DNA of 64,000 bases. It comes from Myxococcales bacterium (GTDB lineage Bacteria > Myxococcota_A > Polyangia > Nannocystales > Nannocystaceae). Position numbers and translations under genes: made by a program. The notes beneath the pieces are model-generated. The model was not told the DNA's origin. It worked only from the letters and a program-made list of their open reading frames with translations, and searched no databases. Positions 35,488 through 43,671 of the stretch are shown piece after piece (the stretch's first letter is position 1; each line of letters opens with the position of its first letter). Location of the stretch: NCBI GenBank assembly GCA_020633335.1, contig JACKDU010000002.1, positions 310,001-374,000 of the forward strand, in the 5' to 3' direction.

Positions 35488-37971
35488 CTACCCCTCGCCG
35501 TCGTCCGCGTCGCCCTTGGCCGCGCCGAGATAGCGCGCCAGCGGGGTCCCGCGGAGGAGGCGGGCGAGCACCTCGGCGACGCTCTCGCCCCCGAGGATCG
35601 CCAGCGGCGCCATCGTCTCGGCCATCTTCTCGGCGAGCGCGCGATCGCCGAAGGCCTGGAGCGCGGCGACCAGATCCGGCGAGACCGCCTGGGCCTTGTC
35701 GACCACCGCCTGGACCTCCGCCCGGAGCTCGCCGAGGCGCTGCTCGAGCGCCTTCGCCTCGAGCGCGAGCTCGAGCTCGCGGCCTCGACGATCGCGCTCG
35801 AGGCCGGCGCTGTGGATCGCGTCGAGCCCCTCCTGAGCGGCGAGCTCGGCCGCCTGCTTGCGCGCGCGGGCCTCGGCGTCGGCCTGGATCTCGGCGAGGC
35901 GGACCTCGAGCATCCGCTCGATCTCGGTCCGCTTGAGCGAGAGCGCCTCCTGCCGGGTCTGCGACTGGACGGCCGCGATCTCCCGGCTGATCGCCTCGTT
36001 CTCCCGGGTGTAGTGGAGCTTGCGCTGGCCCTCGGCGAGCGCGAGCGTCTGCTGGACGACCGCGTGCTGGGCGTCGACCAGGAGGCCGGCGATCGTCTTG
36101 TCGCCGATCTGCACGTCGAGGACCTCGACGTCGTAGATCCGCATGCCGTTCTCGCCGAAGCGCCGCCCCGGCCGCTTGCCGTCCTCGCCGATCTTGCCGA
36201 GGACGACGTCGCGGACGAAGCCGGCCGCGTCGGCGTAGAAGCGCTCGATCCCCTCCTGCTTGACGGCCGAGCGGATCAGCGAGCGCAGGTGATCGGTGAG
36301 GAACTTGACGTAGTTCTCGACCTCGAACCAGCGCGACGCCTCGCCCTCGAAGTTGACCCGGTACGAGAGGAGGAGGTGGACCCGCACGAGATCGCGGGTC
36401 TCGGCCTCGACCGCGTCCGACACCTTGTTGTTGAGGACCCGGAGATAGACGGTGCGCAGGAGCTCCTCGTCGCTCTTCGGCGTGCCGGTCGAGAGCTCGA
36501 GGACCTGGAGGAACTCGTCGTACTCGAGGAGGAGCGTCGTCGGCCCGCTGACGACCCGGCGCTCGCCGGTCTTGTTGACCACCAGGACCGAGTATCCGGT
36601 CCACACGTCGATCGACACCGCGCCCTCGTAGCGGGTGTCGAGGACGATCGTCCGCGGCCCCGTGAAGGTCTGGTTGCGGGTGAAGCCGTCGCCGGCGAAC
36701 TCCGACTTCGCCTGACGGGCGACCTCCCGCTCCTTGCGCGCGCCCTTGGCCGGCTCGGGCTCCGGCGGCGCGACCCCGCCGCGCTCGTTGGCCGCGAGCA
36801 TCCGGTTGTAGTCGAGCGCCTCGCGGTTGCCGGGGAACCAGAGCGCGACCGTCCGCGGGTCGAGGATCCGCCGGACGATCACCTCCTTGCGGGGATCGGG
36901 GAGGAAGATGCAGGGCCCGCGGCGGAGGAAGATCTTGCCGCTGAGGCGGTCGAGGACGTAGCGGGCCTCGCCGGCCGGGATCGCCACCGCGTAGTGCTTC
37001 TCCTGCTCCCCGTACTTGATGATCGCGTGCTCGGGGCGCGGGAAGTAGATCATCTGCTCGTTGCCGGTGAGGAAGAGCTCGTCGCCGACCTTGTAGCGGA
37101 CGCCCTCCTCCTCGTAGGGCGCGATCACCTTGATGTAGATGCCGCTGTTCTCGTTGAGCTCGATCGCCCGGAACTTGCGGGCGCCGCCGCGGTTGATGAA
37201 GGTCTCGGTCGGCCGCGGGAAGACCACCGCCGGCCCCTGGATGTAGCGCTTGTTGCCGTTCTCATCGAGGAGGATGCAGTACTCGAGGCGCTCGAGCGTG
37301 ACCGCGTCGCGGACGTAGTTGCCCTCGGAGTCGGCGACGACCTCGACGCCGGTCGGCGGCATGTAGAAGGAGACGTCGGTCCCGCGGATCACCAGCACCT
37401 TGCCGATCGTCAGGTCCTCGAGGACCCGATCGCTGGCGAAGATCGAGTCCTCCTCGCTGGCGCCGGTCTCGGTCGCGACCTCGCCGCTGACCTCGACCTT
37501 CTGCGGCTTGATCACCGCGTTCTTCCAGTTGTTCTTGGCGCCCGCCTCGTCGTAGACGCGGACCAGGAGGTACTGGTTGGAGCGGAGGTTGTGGGCCTTG
37601 ATCGTCCGGATCATCTGCCCCGGCCAGAGGGCGAAGGAGACCGGCCCGGGGATGTTCACCTTGCGGCCGACCTCGAGCTCCGGGAGGTTGTTGAGGGCGC
37701 CGGTGCGGGGGTGGGAGCCGTCGCGCGCCGGGTTCTTGAGGACCAGGTACCAGCCCTCCGGGGCGATCGCCAGCGGCTGGATCGCCTCGTCGAGGACCCG
37801 CCGACCGAAGCGCTTGGTCTCCGGATCGAAGACCACCGGCTGATCGGTGTTGGCCAGGCTCGTCTTGTGGGGCCCGACGTAGACGTTGATGTTGCCCTTC
37901 GTCTCATCCAGGATGAAGGCGAACTCGTTGGGTGCGAGGACTAGATCGCGTTCGCGGCCTCGATCGGACAT
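35488..37971 (-). CDS. Major vault protein (MVP) homologue
   Basis: 827 residues, close to eukaryotic MVP (about 860-900). Residues about 9-380 are vault-type beta repeats, including NEFAFILDETKGNINVYVG, FALWPGQMIR, AIELNENSGIYIKVI and VRYKVGDELFLTGNEQM. A Pro/charged spacer (400-430) precedes a further repeat, AVSIDVWTGYSVLVVN, ending VLELSTGTPK, which parallels LSLSAGRPK of MVP. Residues 505-625 match the shoulder (SPFH-like) domain: VSDAVEAETRDLVRVHLLL parallels TDVITIETADHARLQLQLA. Residues about 625-760 are the cap-helix coiled coil, then a short cap region. In eukaryotes MVP alone assembles the hollow vault shell. The ATG at 37971 is preferred over ATG 37983. TATGCT lies upstream and the gene looks monocistronic. 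Confidence 0.9.
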   Translation of the reverse strand: MSDRGRERDLVLAPNEFAFILDETKGNINVYVGPHKTSLANTDQPVVFDPETKRFGRRVLDEAIQPLAIAPEGWYLVLKNPARDGSHPRTGALNNLPELEVGRKVNIPGPVSFALWPGQMIRTIKAHNLRSNQYLLVRVYDEAGAKNNWKNAVIKPQKVEVSGEVATETGASEEDSIFASDRVLEDLTIGKVLVIRGTDVSFYMPPTGVEVVADSEGNYVRDAVTLERLEYCILLDENGNKRYIQGPAVVFPRPTETFINRGGARKFRAIELNENSGIYIKVIAPYEEEGVRYKVGDELFLTGNEQMIYFPRPEHAIIKYGEQEKHYAVAIPAGEARYVLDRLSGKIFLRRGPCIFLPDPRKEVIVRRILDPRTVALWFPGNREALDYNRMLAANERGGVAPPEPEPAKGARKEREVARQAKSEFAGDGFTRNQTFTGPRTIVLDTRYEGAVSIDVWTGYSVLVVNKTGERRVVSGPTTLLLEYDEFLQVLELSTGTPKSDEELLRTVYLRVLNNKVSDAVEAETRDLVRVHLLLSYRVNFEGEASRWFEVENYVKFLTDHLRSLIRSAVKQEGIERFYADAAGFVRDVVLGKIGEDGKRPGRRFGENGMRIYDVEVLDVQIGDKTIAGLLVDAQHAVVQQTLALAEGQRKLHYTRENEAISREIAAVQSQTRQEALSLKRTEIERMLEVRLAEIQADAEARARKQAAELAAQEGLDAIHSAGLERDRRGRELELALEAKALEQRLGELRAEVQAVVDKAQAVSPDLVAALQAFGDRALAEKMAETMAPLAILGGESVAEVLARLLRGTPLARYLGAAKGDADDGEG

Positions 37972-38047
37972 CTCTCTATCCATCCTTCGTGACAAGAGGC
38001 GCCCAGCATAGAGGCCGCCCCGCCTTTCGGCCATCGCAGGCCGCGGC

Positions 38048-38081
38048 AAAAAAGCGGGCGCGACCCCCTGGTCGCGCCCGC
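38048..38081 (-). terminator. Rho-independent terminator of the Cys-rich lipoprotein gene
   Basis: GCGGGCGCGACC/GGTCGCGCCCGC (12 bp, CCCT loop), followed by six T on the minus strand, about 35 bases after the stop at 38116. Confidence 0.92.
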
Positions 38082-38115
38082 GCAGTGCATCCGCGCCCGC
38101 TGGCGCGTGCGCGCA

Positions 38116-39060
38116 TCAGGTCGGGATCACGCAGAAGCCGACGTTCTCGTAGCCGACCGGCGCCTCGCCCTCGGCCCACGGCGAGACGCACTCCTCGGTC
38201 GCCTCCTGGCACTGGTTTGGATCGCCGGTGAGATCACAGACCGGCGTGCAGCAGGAGTCGGAATCGCACCCCTCCTGGACCGTCCCCGACTCGCACACGA
38301 GGCCCGGCTCGCAGCCCTGGACGACCTCGCAGGCGTCGCCGTCCTTGCCGAGGCCGTCGCCGTAGCCGTTGACGATGCAGACGAACTTGCCCTCCGAGAG
38401 GATCGGGTAGCAGCCGTGCTTGGGGGCGACGCAGTCCTGGATCAGCGGATCGCACTCGACGTCGCAGAGCGGCAGCGCGCCGTCGTTCCAGGCGTAGCAG
38501 ACCCCCTCGCAGGTGTTCGGATCCTCGGGATCGCAGAGGACGATACAGACGCCCTCCCCCTCGCCGCCGCTGGTCTTCGTGTGACAGAAGAGGCCGACAT
38601 CGCAGTCGTCGGTGCCGTTCATCCGCGTGCAGAGATCACCGAACTGCTTGTCGCCCTCGTCGGGGACGCAGTGGGTCGCGTTGACGCAGCAGCCCATCCC
38701 CTCCTTGACGTAGGGCGTGCACTTCTCGCCCTCGGGGCAGTCCTGCTTGCTCGGATCGCACTCGTTGTCGGTGCCGGGATCGCCGGTCGTGGTCGCGTCG
38801 CCGCTGCTGCTGCCGGTCGAGCCCGCGCTCGCGCTCGCGTCGGTGGTCGTCGCGCTGCCGGCGGTGGTCGTCGAGCCGCCGGCGCTGGTGCTCGCGCCGG
38901 TCTCCTCGCTGGTCGACCCCTCGCTCGCGCTCGCGCTCGCGCTCGCGCTGCCGCTGCCATCCCCCTCGCCGCCGCTGCAGCCGACCAGGAGACCAAGTGC
39001 CAGCGAGATCGCTCCCGCCCGTGTCAGAAAACCCTCAAATGAAGACATTGCGAGGCGCAT
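38116..39060 (-). CDS. Cysteine-rich surface lipoprotein with Ser/Thr linker
   Basis: About 314 residues. The signal ends LLVGC, then comes a linker of about 75 residues of S, A, T and G (SASASASASE, TTTAGSATTTDAS). The rest contains more than 25 Cys spaced as in small disulfide-knit domains (DCPEGEKCTPY, GCCVNATHC, CDVGLFCH, EGVCYAWND, EPGLVCESG). The type is typical of Nannocystaceae exported proteins of unknown function. The starts at 39060 and 39045 are both possible. The linker DNA contains a (GCTCGC)n hexanucleotide run that could vary in length. Confidence 0.85.
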   Translation of the reverse strand: MRLAMSSFEGFLTRAGAISLALGLLVGCSGGEGDGSGSASASASASEGSTSEETGASTSAGGSTTTAGSATTTDASASAGSTGSSSGDATTTGDPGTDNECDPSKQDCPEGEKCTPYVKEGMGCCVNATHCVPDEGDKQFGDLCTRMNGTDDCDVGLFCHTKTSGGEGEGVCIVLCDPEDPNTCEGVCYAWNDGALPLCDVECDPLIQDCVAPKHGCYPILSEGKFVCIVNGYGDGLGKDGDACEVVQGCEPGLVCESGTVQEGCDSDSCCTPVCDLTGDPNQCQEATEECVSPWAEGEAPVGYENVGFCVIPT

Positions 39061-39208
39061 TCTAGGCCCTGGGCCGACCCAGGCGGGCGTGACCGCGCGT
39101 GCAGACGCTCACGAACGCGCGCGGACCTCTGCGCTCATTTCCCGCTTGCGGGGCAATCATTCCCCAGGCTCACCCGGGCGAATGCTGCGATGATCGGCTC
39201 TCGTCGCC

Positions 39209-40840
39209 ATGTCTCGCGCTCTCCTCGCCCCCCTCCCCCTCCTCGTCGGCCTCGCGCTCGCCGGCGCCCCTCGCCCGGCCGACGCCTGTCAGTACGCCAA
39301 CTGCCAGTCGGACGGCGCGGTCAACAAGCCGGCCGACTTCGCGCTCAGCCTCCCCTTCAAGTCGGGCGAGACGGTCAAGGTGCTCTCGGGCTACGGCCCC
39401 AACGCCGGCTCGTCGCTCCACTGCCGCGCCCAGGACTCGAGCTGCGCCAACGACTGGCATGCGCTCGACCTCGTCCTCCCCAACCAGGCCAACTGGGGGA
39501 AGGGACAGCCGGTGGTCGCGGCCGCCAGCGGCACGGTGATCGCCGCCGGCTGGGGGACCTCGGGTTGGGCCTCCTACGGCCAGCGCGTCTACATCCAGCA
39601 CGACTACAACGCCGACGGCCACAAGTACGTCACGATGTACGCCCACCTCGACACCGTCGCCGTCTCCCAGGGGCAGAAGGTGGCGATGGGCGACACCCTC
39701 GGCACCCTCGGGCAGTCGTGCAACGAGGCCAAGAGCTGCGCGAACTTCTCGACCCCGCACCTCCACTTCGCGCTCCACCGCGACTCGAATTTCGGCGGCT
39801 CCGGCAGCGGCGGCTCCTACGGCGGGCGGGCGACCGTCCCCGAGCCGATCGACGGCTACTCGAACCTCAAGCAGGGCGACCTGATGACGTCGATGAACGG
39901 CGACGAGGAGCCGCCGCCGCCGCCCCCCGACATGTGCAACGCGATCCCGCCGCAGGGCGCGATCCTCGAGGACGACGGCCCCTGCCTCACCCTCGGCGGC
40001 AAGCCGGCGAACTACGGCGAGATCGCCGGCAACGGCGGCCACGCCTACCACACCGCCCTCGACGTCCCCTCCCCCGACTACGCCGAGGGCGGGATCTGGC
40101 TCCTCAACTTCGAGCAGGCCGGCGACTACGAGCTCTCGGTCTTCGTCCCGGCCGGCCTCCCGAGCCCGGCGAACAAGGCGACCTACAAGATCGCCTTCAA
40201 CGGCCAGGCGACCAAGGCCTACGTCGACCACGCGGCGGTCGCCGGCAACTGGGCGTCGCTCGGGACCTTCACCTTCGCCGCCGGCGGCGATCAGTGGGTG
40301 CGCCTCGGCGACAACTACGACCTCCCCGGCGACAACGGCAAGCGGATCGCCATCGACGCCCTCAAGATCGTCCCCGGGGTCGCGCCCTGTGAGTGCATGC
40401 CTGGCCAAACGGACAGCTTGCCCTGCGGCAACAACGGCGAGCAGACGCGGACCTGCGACGGCTGCAGCTGGGGCCCCTGGTCGATGTGCTCCGACGACTC
40501 CGGCACCGGCGATCCGGTGACCACCGGCGATGACAGCGGCACCGCCACCGGCGCGGGGACGGGGGGCAGCGCGAGCTCCTCGGACTCCGCCTCCGGCACC
40601 GGCGGCTCCGACGGCTCCAGCGGGGGCGGTGGCTCCGACTCCGCGGCGTCATCGTCGTCGGGCTCGGCCTCGGGCTCGGCGACCGCCGGCGTGACCTCGC
40701 TCGGCTCAGCCAGCGCCAGCGGCTTCTACGACGAGCCTGATAGCGGCTGCTCGTGCCGCAGCACCAGCACGGATCCCGCCGCCCTCGTCGGTCTCTTCGT
40801 CCTCGTCGGCGTCGGTCGGCGCCGTCGCCAGCGCTCGTAA
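39209..40840 (+). CDS. M23 peptidase-like surface protein with golvesin-like domain and MYXO-CTERM tail
   Basis: 543 residues. A Sec signal (residues 1-26, ending ADA) leads to a LytM/M23 domain at about 55-230. The zinc ligand H84 and D87 lie in NDWHALDLV, and H184/H186 in TPHLHFALH, so it could cut peptidoglycan or surface peptides. A Pro linker precedes a beta-sandwich at about 250-395 (HTALDVPSPDY, GDYELSVFVP, WVRLGDNY) resembling golvesin/carbohydrate-binding modules. A Ser/Gly/Asp linker leads to DSGCSCRSTS, a hydrophobic helix and RRRRQRS, the MYXO-CTERM sorting pattern for surface anchoring. The ATG is at 39209. Confidence 0.88.
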   Translation: MSRALLAPLPLLVGLALAGAPRPADACQYANCQSDGAVNKPADFALSLPFKSGETVKVLSGYGPNAGSSLHCRAQDSSCANDWHALDLVLPNQANWGKGQPVVAAASGTVIAAGWGTSGWASYGQRVYIQHDYNADGHKYVTMYAHLDTVAVSQGQKVAMGDTLGTLGQSCNEAKSCANFSTPHLHFALHRDSNFGGSGSGGSYGGRATVPEPIDGYSNLKQGDLMTSMNGDEEPPPPPPDMCNAIPPQGAILEDDGPCLTLGGKPANYGEIAGNGGHAYHTALDVPSPDYAEGGIWLLNFEQAGDYELSVFVPAGLPSPANKATYKIAFNGQATKAYVDHAAVAGNWASLGTFTFAAGGDQWVRLGDNYDLPGDNGKRIAIDALKIVPGVAPCECMPGQTDSLPCGNNGEQTRTCDGCSWGPWSMCSDDSGTGDPVTTGDDSGTATGAGTGGSASSSDSASGTGGSDGSSGGGGSDSAASSSSGSASGSATAGVTSLGSASASGFYDEPDSGCSCRSTSTDPAALVGLFVLVGVGRRRRQRS

Positions 40841-40843
40841 GAT

Positions 40844-40932
40844 GTCAGGGCCTCGACGGCGGTGGGGAGGTAGACGGCGAACGACAAAGGGGAGGTCGAA
40901 CGCCACGCCGTCGAGACCCTGACCTCCCCACC
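40844..40932. repeat. Two interleaved inverted repeats (pseudoknot-like)
   Basis: Arm a (GTCAGGG-c-CTCGACGGCG, 40844-40861) pairs with 40906-40923, and arm b (GGTGGGGAGGT, 40861-40871) pairs perfectly with 40922-40932. The order a-b-a'-b' allows either two alternative hairpins or a pseudoknot. A second GGGGAGGT lies at 40888-40895. It begins three bases after the upstream stop codon. Confidence 0.75.
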
Positions 40933-41092
40933 ATAGCGAGCGCCACTCGACTTGACCAGCCACGCCGCGCCGCTCCGCCCCGGCGAGGGAGGTGCGTCCT
41001 GTGGGCACCCGGCCGATGTCGACGCCCGGCGCGAGGGGCGACTCACGTCCGCGGTCAAGGTGAGACGTGTCGCGGCCTGCCCGACTGGTGCG

Positions 41093-41854
41093 CTAGCAGC
41101 CGCCCTTGTGGCAGGTGGCGCAGCTCGCCAGGAACTCGCCGTAGAGGGCGGCGCGGTGGGCAGGTTCACGGACCGCCTTGCCGCTCCCTGCGAGCTCGTG
41201 AACGCGGTTCCGCAGGGCGACTATCTCTTCGGGCAGCTCGACGTTCTCGGTGAGATCCTCGGCATGCATCGGCGACTCCGCCAGGACCTCCGCGCCCCGC
41301 GCCCAGGCCTTGTCGGAGGGCGCGATGAGGCCCTCCCACATCCGCTCCGCGGCCCATTGGTGACGCATCATGTGGGGAACGACGCCCTCGACCCGGTCGG
41401 GCGGATCGAGCACCTCGGGCCGCGGGCCGACCCCGAGCGCGCGGTGACACTCGCCGCAGACCGCCGCGAGGCTCGCGGCCTTGGCGGCCGCCTCCCCGAT
41501 CTCCTGGGCCGCGACCAGCCCCTGAGCCTCGCGCTGCATGTGCTCGACGTGCGCGCGCCACCCCTCCGGGTACTCGGAGACCTTCATCTCCTCGGCGAGC
41601 CAGCGGGCGGGCTCCCGCAGGTCCTCGAGCTCGCCGGCGATCACCGCGTCGCGGATCCGTGCGGCCTGCTGGAAGTGCTCGATCATCGGCGGATGGTTCG
41701 CCGGGTGCTCGGCCTTGGCCGGCTCCGCGTCCGCGGGCGCCTCGGCCGACTTCTCGCCGCTCGATCGCTCCACCGTCGCCTTCTCCTCGCCCCGTGACGA
41801 GCTCGAGCAGGCCAGCGGAGCGAGGACGAGGAGGAGCGGAAGAAGCCGTCGCAT
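41093..41854 (-). CDS. Lipoprotein with two c-type haem motifs
   Basis: 253 residues. The signal ends APLAC (C16), then a charged linker. Helical regions carry CGECH (C133, C136, H137) and a second motif CATCH five residues from the C-terminus, as in cytochrome c'-type bundles where the haem motif is terminal. It is probably a periplasmic or outer-membrane electron-transfer protein. The ATG at 41854 is chosen because GAGG lies just upstream; an in-frame ATG seven codons earlier is less likely. It converges with the M23 gene across the structured region at 40844-40932. Confidence 0.85.
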   Translation of the reverse strand: MRRLLPLLLVLAPLACSSSSRGEEKATVERSSGEKSAEAPADAEPAKAEHPANHPPMIEHFQQAARIRDAVIAGELEDLREPARWLAEEMKVSEYPEGWRAHVEHMQREAQGLVAAQEIGEAAAKAASLAAVCGECHRALGVGPRPEVLDPPDRVEGVVPHMMRHQWAAERMWEGLIAPSDKAWARGAEVLAESPMHAEDLTENVELPEEIVALRNRVHELAGSGKAVREPAHRAALYGEFLASCATCHKGGC

Positions 41855-41945
41855 GGTGGCCTCAAAAGCTCGCACGAGCGCCGCAGAAGCGCCAAATTGA
41901 AGCGCCCTCGCGCCTCGGCAATCCTTGCGCCAGGCGCCGCGGTCG

Positions 41946-42602
41946 CTAGCCCGCGCTCACGAGGCCGATCGGACAGCCGACCCCGGTCCCGCCGATCCCG
42001 CAGTAGCCCCCCGGATTCTTGGCCAGGTACTGCTGGTGGTAGTCCTCGGCGTAGTAGAAGGTCGGGGCGTCGACGATCTCGGTGGTGATCGCCGGGAAAC
42101 CGGCGCCCGCGAGGCGCTCGCCGTAGAGCGCCCGCGACCGGGTCGCCGCGGCCGCCTGGTCGGCGTCGAAGGTGTAGATCCCCGAGCGGTACTGGGTGCC
42201 GACGTCGTTGCCCTGGCGCATCCCCTGGGTCGGATCGTGGCTCTCCCAGAAGACCTTGAGGAGCGCCTCGTAGGTGGTCTTCGTGGGATCGAAGATCACG
42301 AGGACGACCTCGTTGTGGCCGGTGAGGCCGCTGCAGACCTCGCGGTAGGTCGGGTTGGGGGTGAGGCCGCCGGCGTAGCCGACCGCCGTCGAGTAGACCC
42401 CCGGCTGCTGCCAGAGGCGGCGCTCGGCCCCCCAGAAGCAGCCGAGCCCGAACATCGCCCGGGCCATCCCCTCCGGGAAGGGCGGGACGATCCGATGACC
42501 GGTGACGAAGTGGACCTCGGGGACAGGCATCGCCTCGGCGCGCCCCGGGAGGGCCTCGGCGCGCGTCGGCATCTTCAGCTTGCGGGGATCGACGGAGAAC
42601 AT
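41946..42602 (-). CDS. msrA: Peptide methionine sulfoxide reductase A
   Basis: Reduces the S-epimer of methionine sulfoxide; 218 residues. The catalytic motif is GLGCFWGAERRL and the family's GYAGG, FWESHDPTQ and YHQQYLAKNPGGYCG follow, including a C-terminal resolving Cys (GVGCPIG also nearby). The ATG at 42602 (MFSVDPRKLKMP) is chosen; TATGGT at 42614-42619 lies 11 bases upstream. No signal peptide is seen, so it is cytoplasmic. Confidence 0.96.
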   Translation of the reverse strand: MFSVDPRKLKMPTRAEALPGRAEAMPVPEVHFVTGHRIVPPFPEGMARAMFGLGCFWGAERRLWQQPGVYSTAVGYAGGLTPNPTYREVCSGLTGHNEVVLVIFDPTKTTYEALLKVFWESHDPTQGMRQGNDVGTQYRSGIYTFDADQAAAATRSRALYGERLAGAGFPAITTEIVDAPTFYYAEDYHQQYLAKNPGGYCGIGGTGVGCPIGLVSAG

Positions 42603-42802
42603 CGCGGCTCGGCACCATAGCAGAGGCGCGCGGCGGCGGCGCGGCGATCGCAGGTGGAGGCGGCGACGGGCGCCTCCAGGCTTCGACCGCCGATCTCGCT
42701 CCGGATCGTCGCCCGCGATCTCGCTCGGGGGGCCGATCCGCGCGGGCGATCGAGGCTGGCCGGCGCCAGCCTCTCCGGGCACACTCGGGGGGACCGAGGC
42801 CG

Positions 42803-43546
42803 ATGTTCCTCAGCGCCTACATCTTCTCGCTGGTCGCCGGCGGCGTCGTCCTCCTCGCGTCGATCGTCTTCGGCGGCCATGACGACGCCGACGCCGACGG
42901 CCCGGCGGCCCTCCACGCGGGCGACGGGATCGGGGACGTCGACGCCGACGCCGACGTCGGGGACGTCGACGCTGACGCCGACATCGACGCCGACGCCGAC
43001 GCGGATGTCGACGCCGACGCGGATCACGGCGACGGCTTCGCCCACCCGCACGCGGACGTCGACGCCGGCGCGCTCATCCACGTCGAGCGCGGGCAGCTCT
43101 CCCGGCGCAAACGCCGCAACCCGCTCCTCTCGACCCTCTCCTCCCTCCGCTTCTGGACCTTCTTCGCCACCTTCTTCGGCCTCACCGGCGCGGTCTTCGA
43201 GGGGCTCGGCCTGGTCGGCGCGATCCCTGCGATGATCCTCGCGCTGACGATGGGCGGGCTCATCGGCACCACCGCCACCGTCGTCCTCCGCCGCCTCGCC
43301 GCCGGGACCACCGGCGCCGCGCCGACCAGCCGCGACTTCGTCGGTCAGAGCGGGCGCGTCCTGGTGCCGGTCCGCCCCGGCGGGCTCGGGAAGATCCGCC
43401 TGCAGATCCAGGGCACCACCGTCGACATGCTGGCGACGACCGACGAGGGAGAGATCGACGCCGGTCAGCTCGCGCTGATCATCGAGATCCGCGAGACCAC
43501 CGCGATCGTCGTCCGCCAGGGGCAGCTCGCCGCCAGCGAGCCCTGA
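42803..43546 (+). CDS. NfeD/YuaF-like membrane protein with Asp-Ala repeat loop
   Basis: 247 residues. A first membrane helix (4-23) is followed by an unusually acidic extracytoplasmic loop at 27-85 made of DADADVD-type repeats and His. Two further helices (117-137, 138-162) lead to a C-terminal OB-fold domain at about 178-240 (FVGQSGRVLVPVRPGGLGKIRL) as in NfeD/YuaF. NfeD proteins usually partner SPFH/flotillin proteins in membrane organisation; no flotillin is adjacent, but the SPFH-related vault protein lies 5 kb away. A metal-binding role of the acidic loop is inference. Confidence 0.75.
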   Translation: MFLSAYIFSLVAGGVVLLASIVFGGHDDADADGPAALHAGDGIGDVDADADVGDVDADADIDADADADVDADADHGDGFAHPHADVDAGALIHVERGQLSRRKRRNPLLSTLSSLRFWTFFATFFGLTGAVFEGLGLVGAIPAMILALTMGGLIGTTATVVLRRLAAGTTGAAPTSRDFVGQSGRVLVPVRPGGLGKIRLQIQGTTVDMLATTDEGEIDAGQLALIIEIRETTAIVVRQGQLAASEP

Positions 43547-43671
43547 CGCCGCACGCCCCACGTGTGCAGGGATCGCGGCCCGGCTGTGACCGACTCGTGA
43601 CCCGGGGCTCCGCGCGCCAGGGTACGATGGCGGCGCCGCGCGAGTCCGCGCGGGCCCCCGAGGAGCGCGAG

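Noticed and set aside
35488..37971. A plain flotillin/SPFH protein
   Set aside because: The N-terminal 480 residues carry vault-type repeats and there is no membrane-association segment; only the shoulder is SPFH-like.
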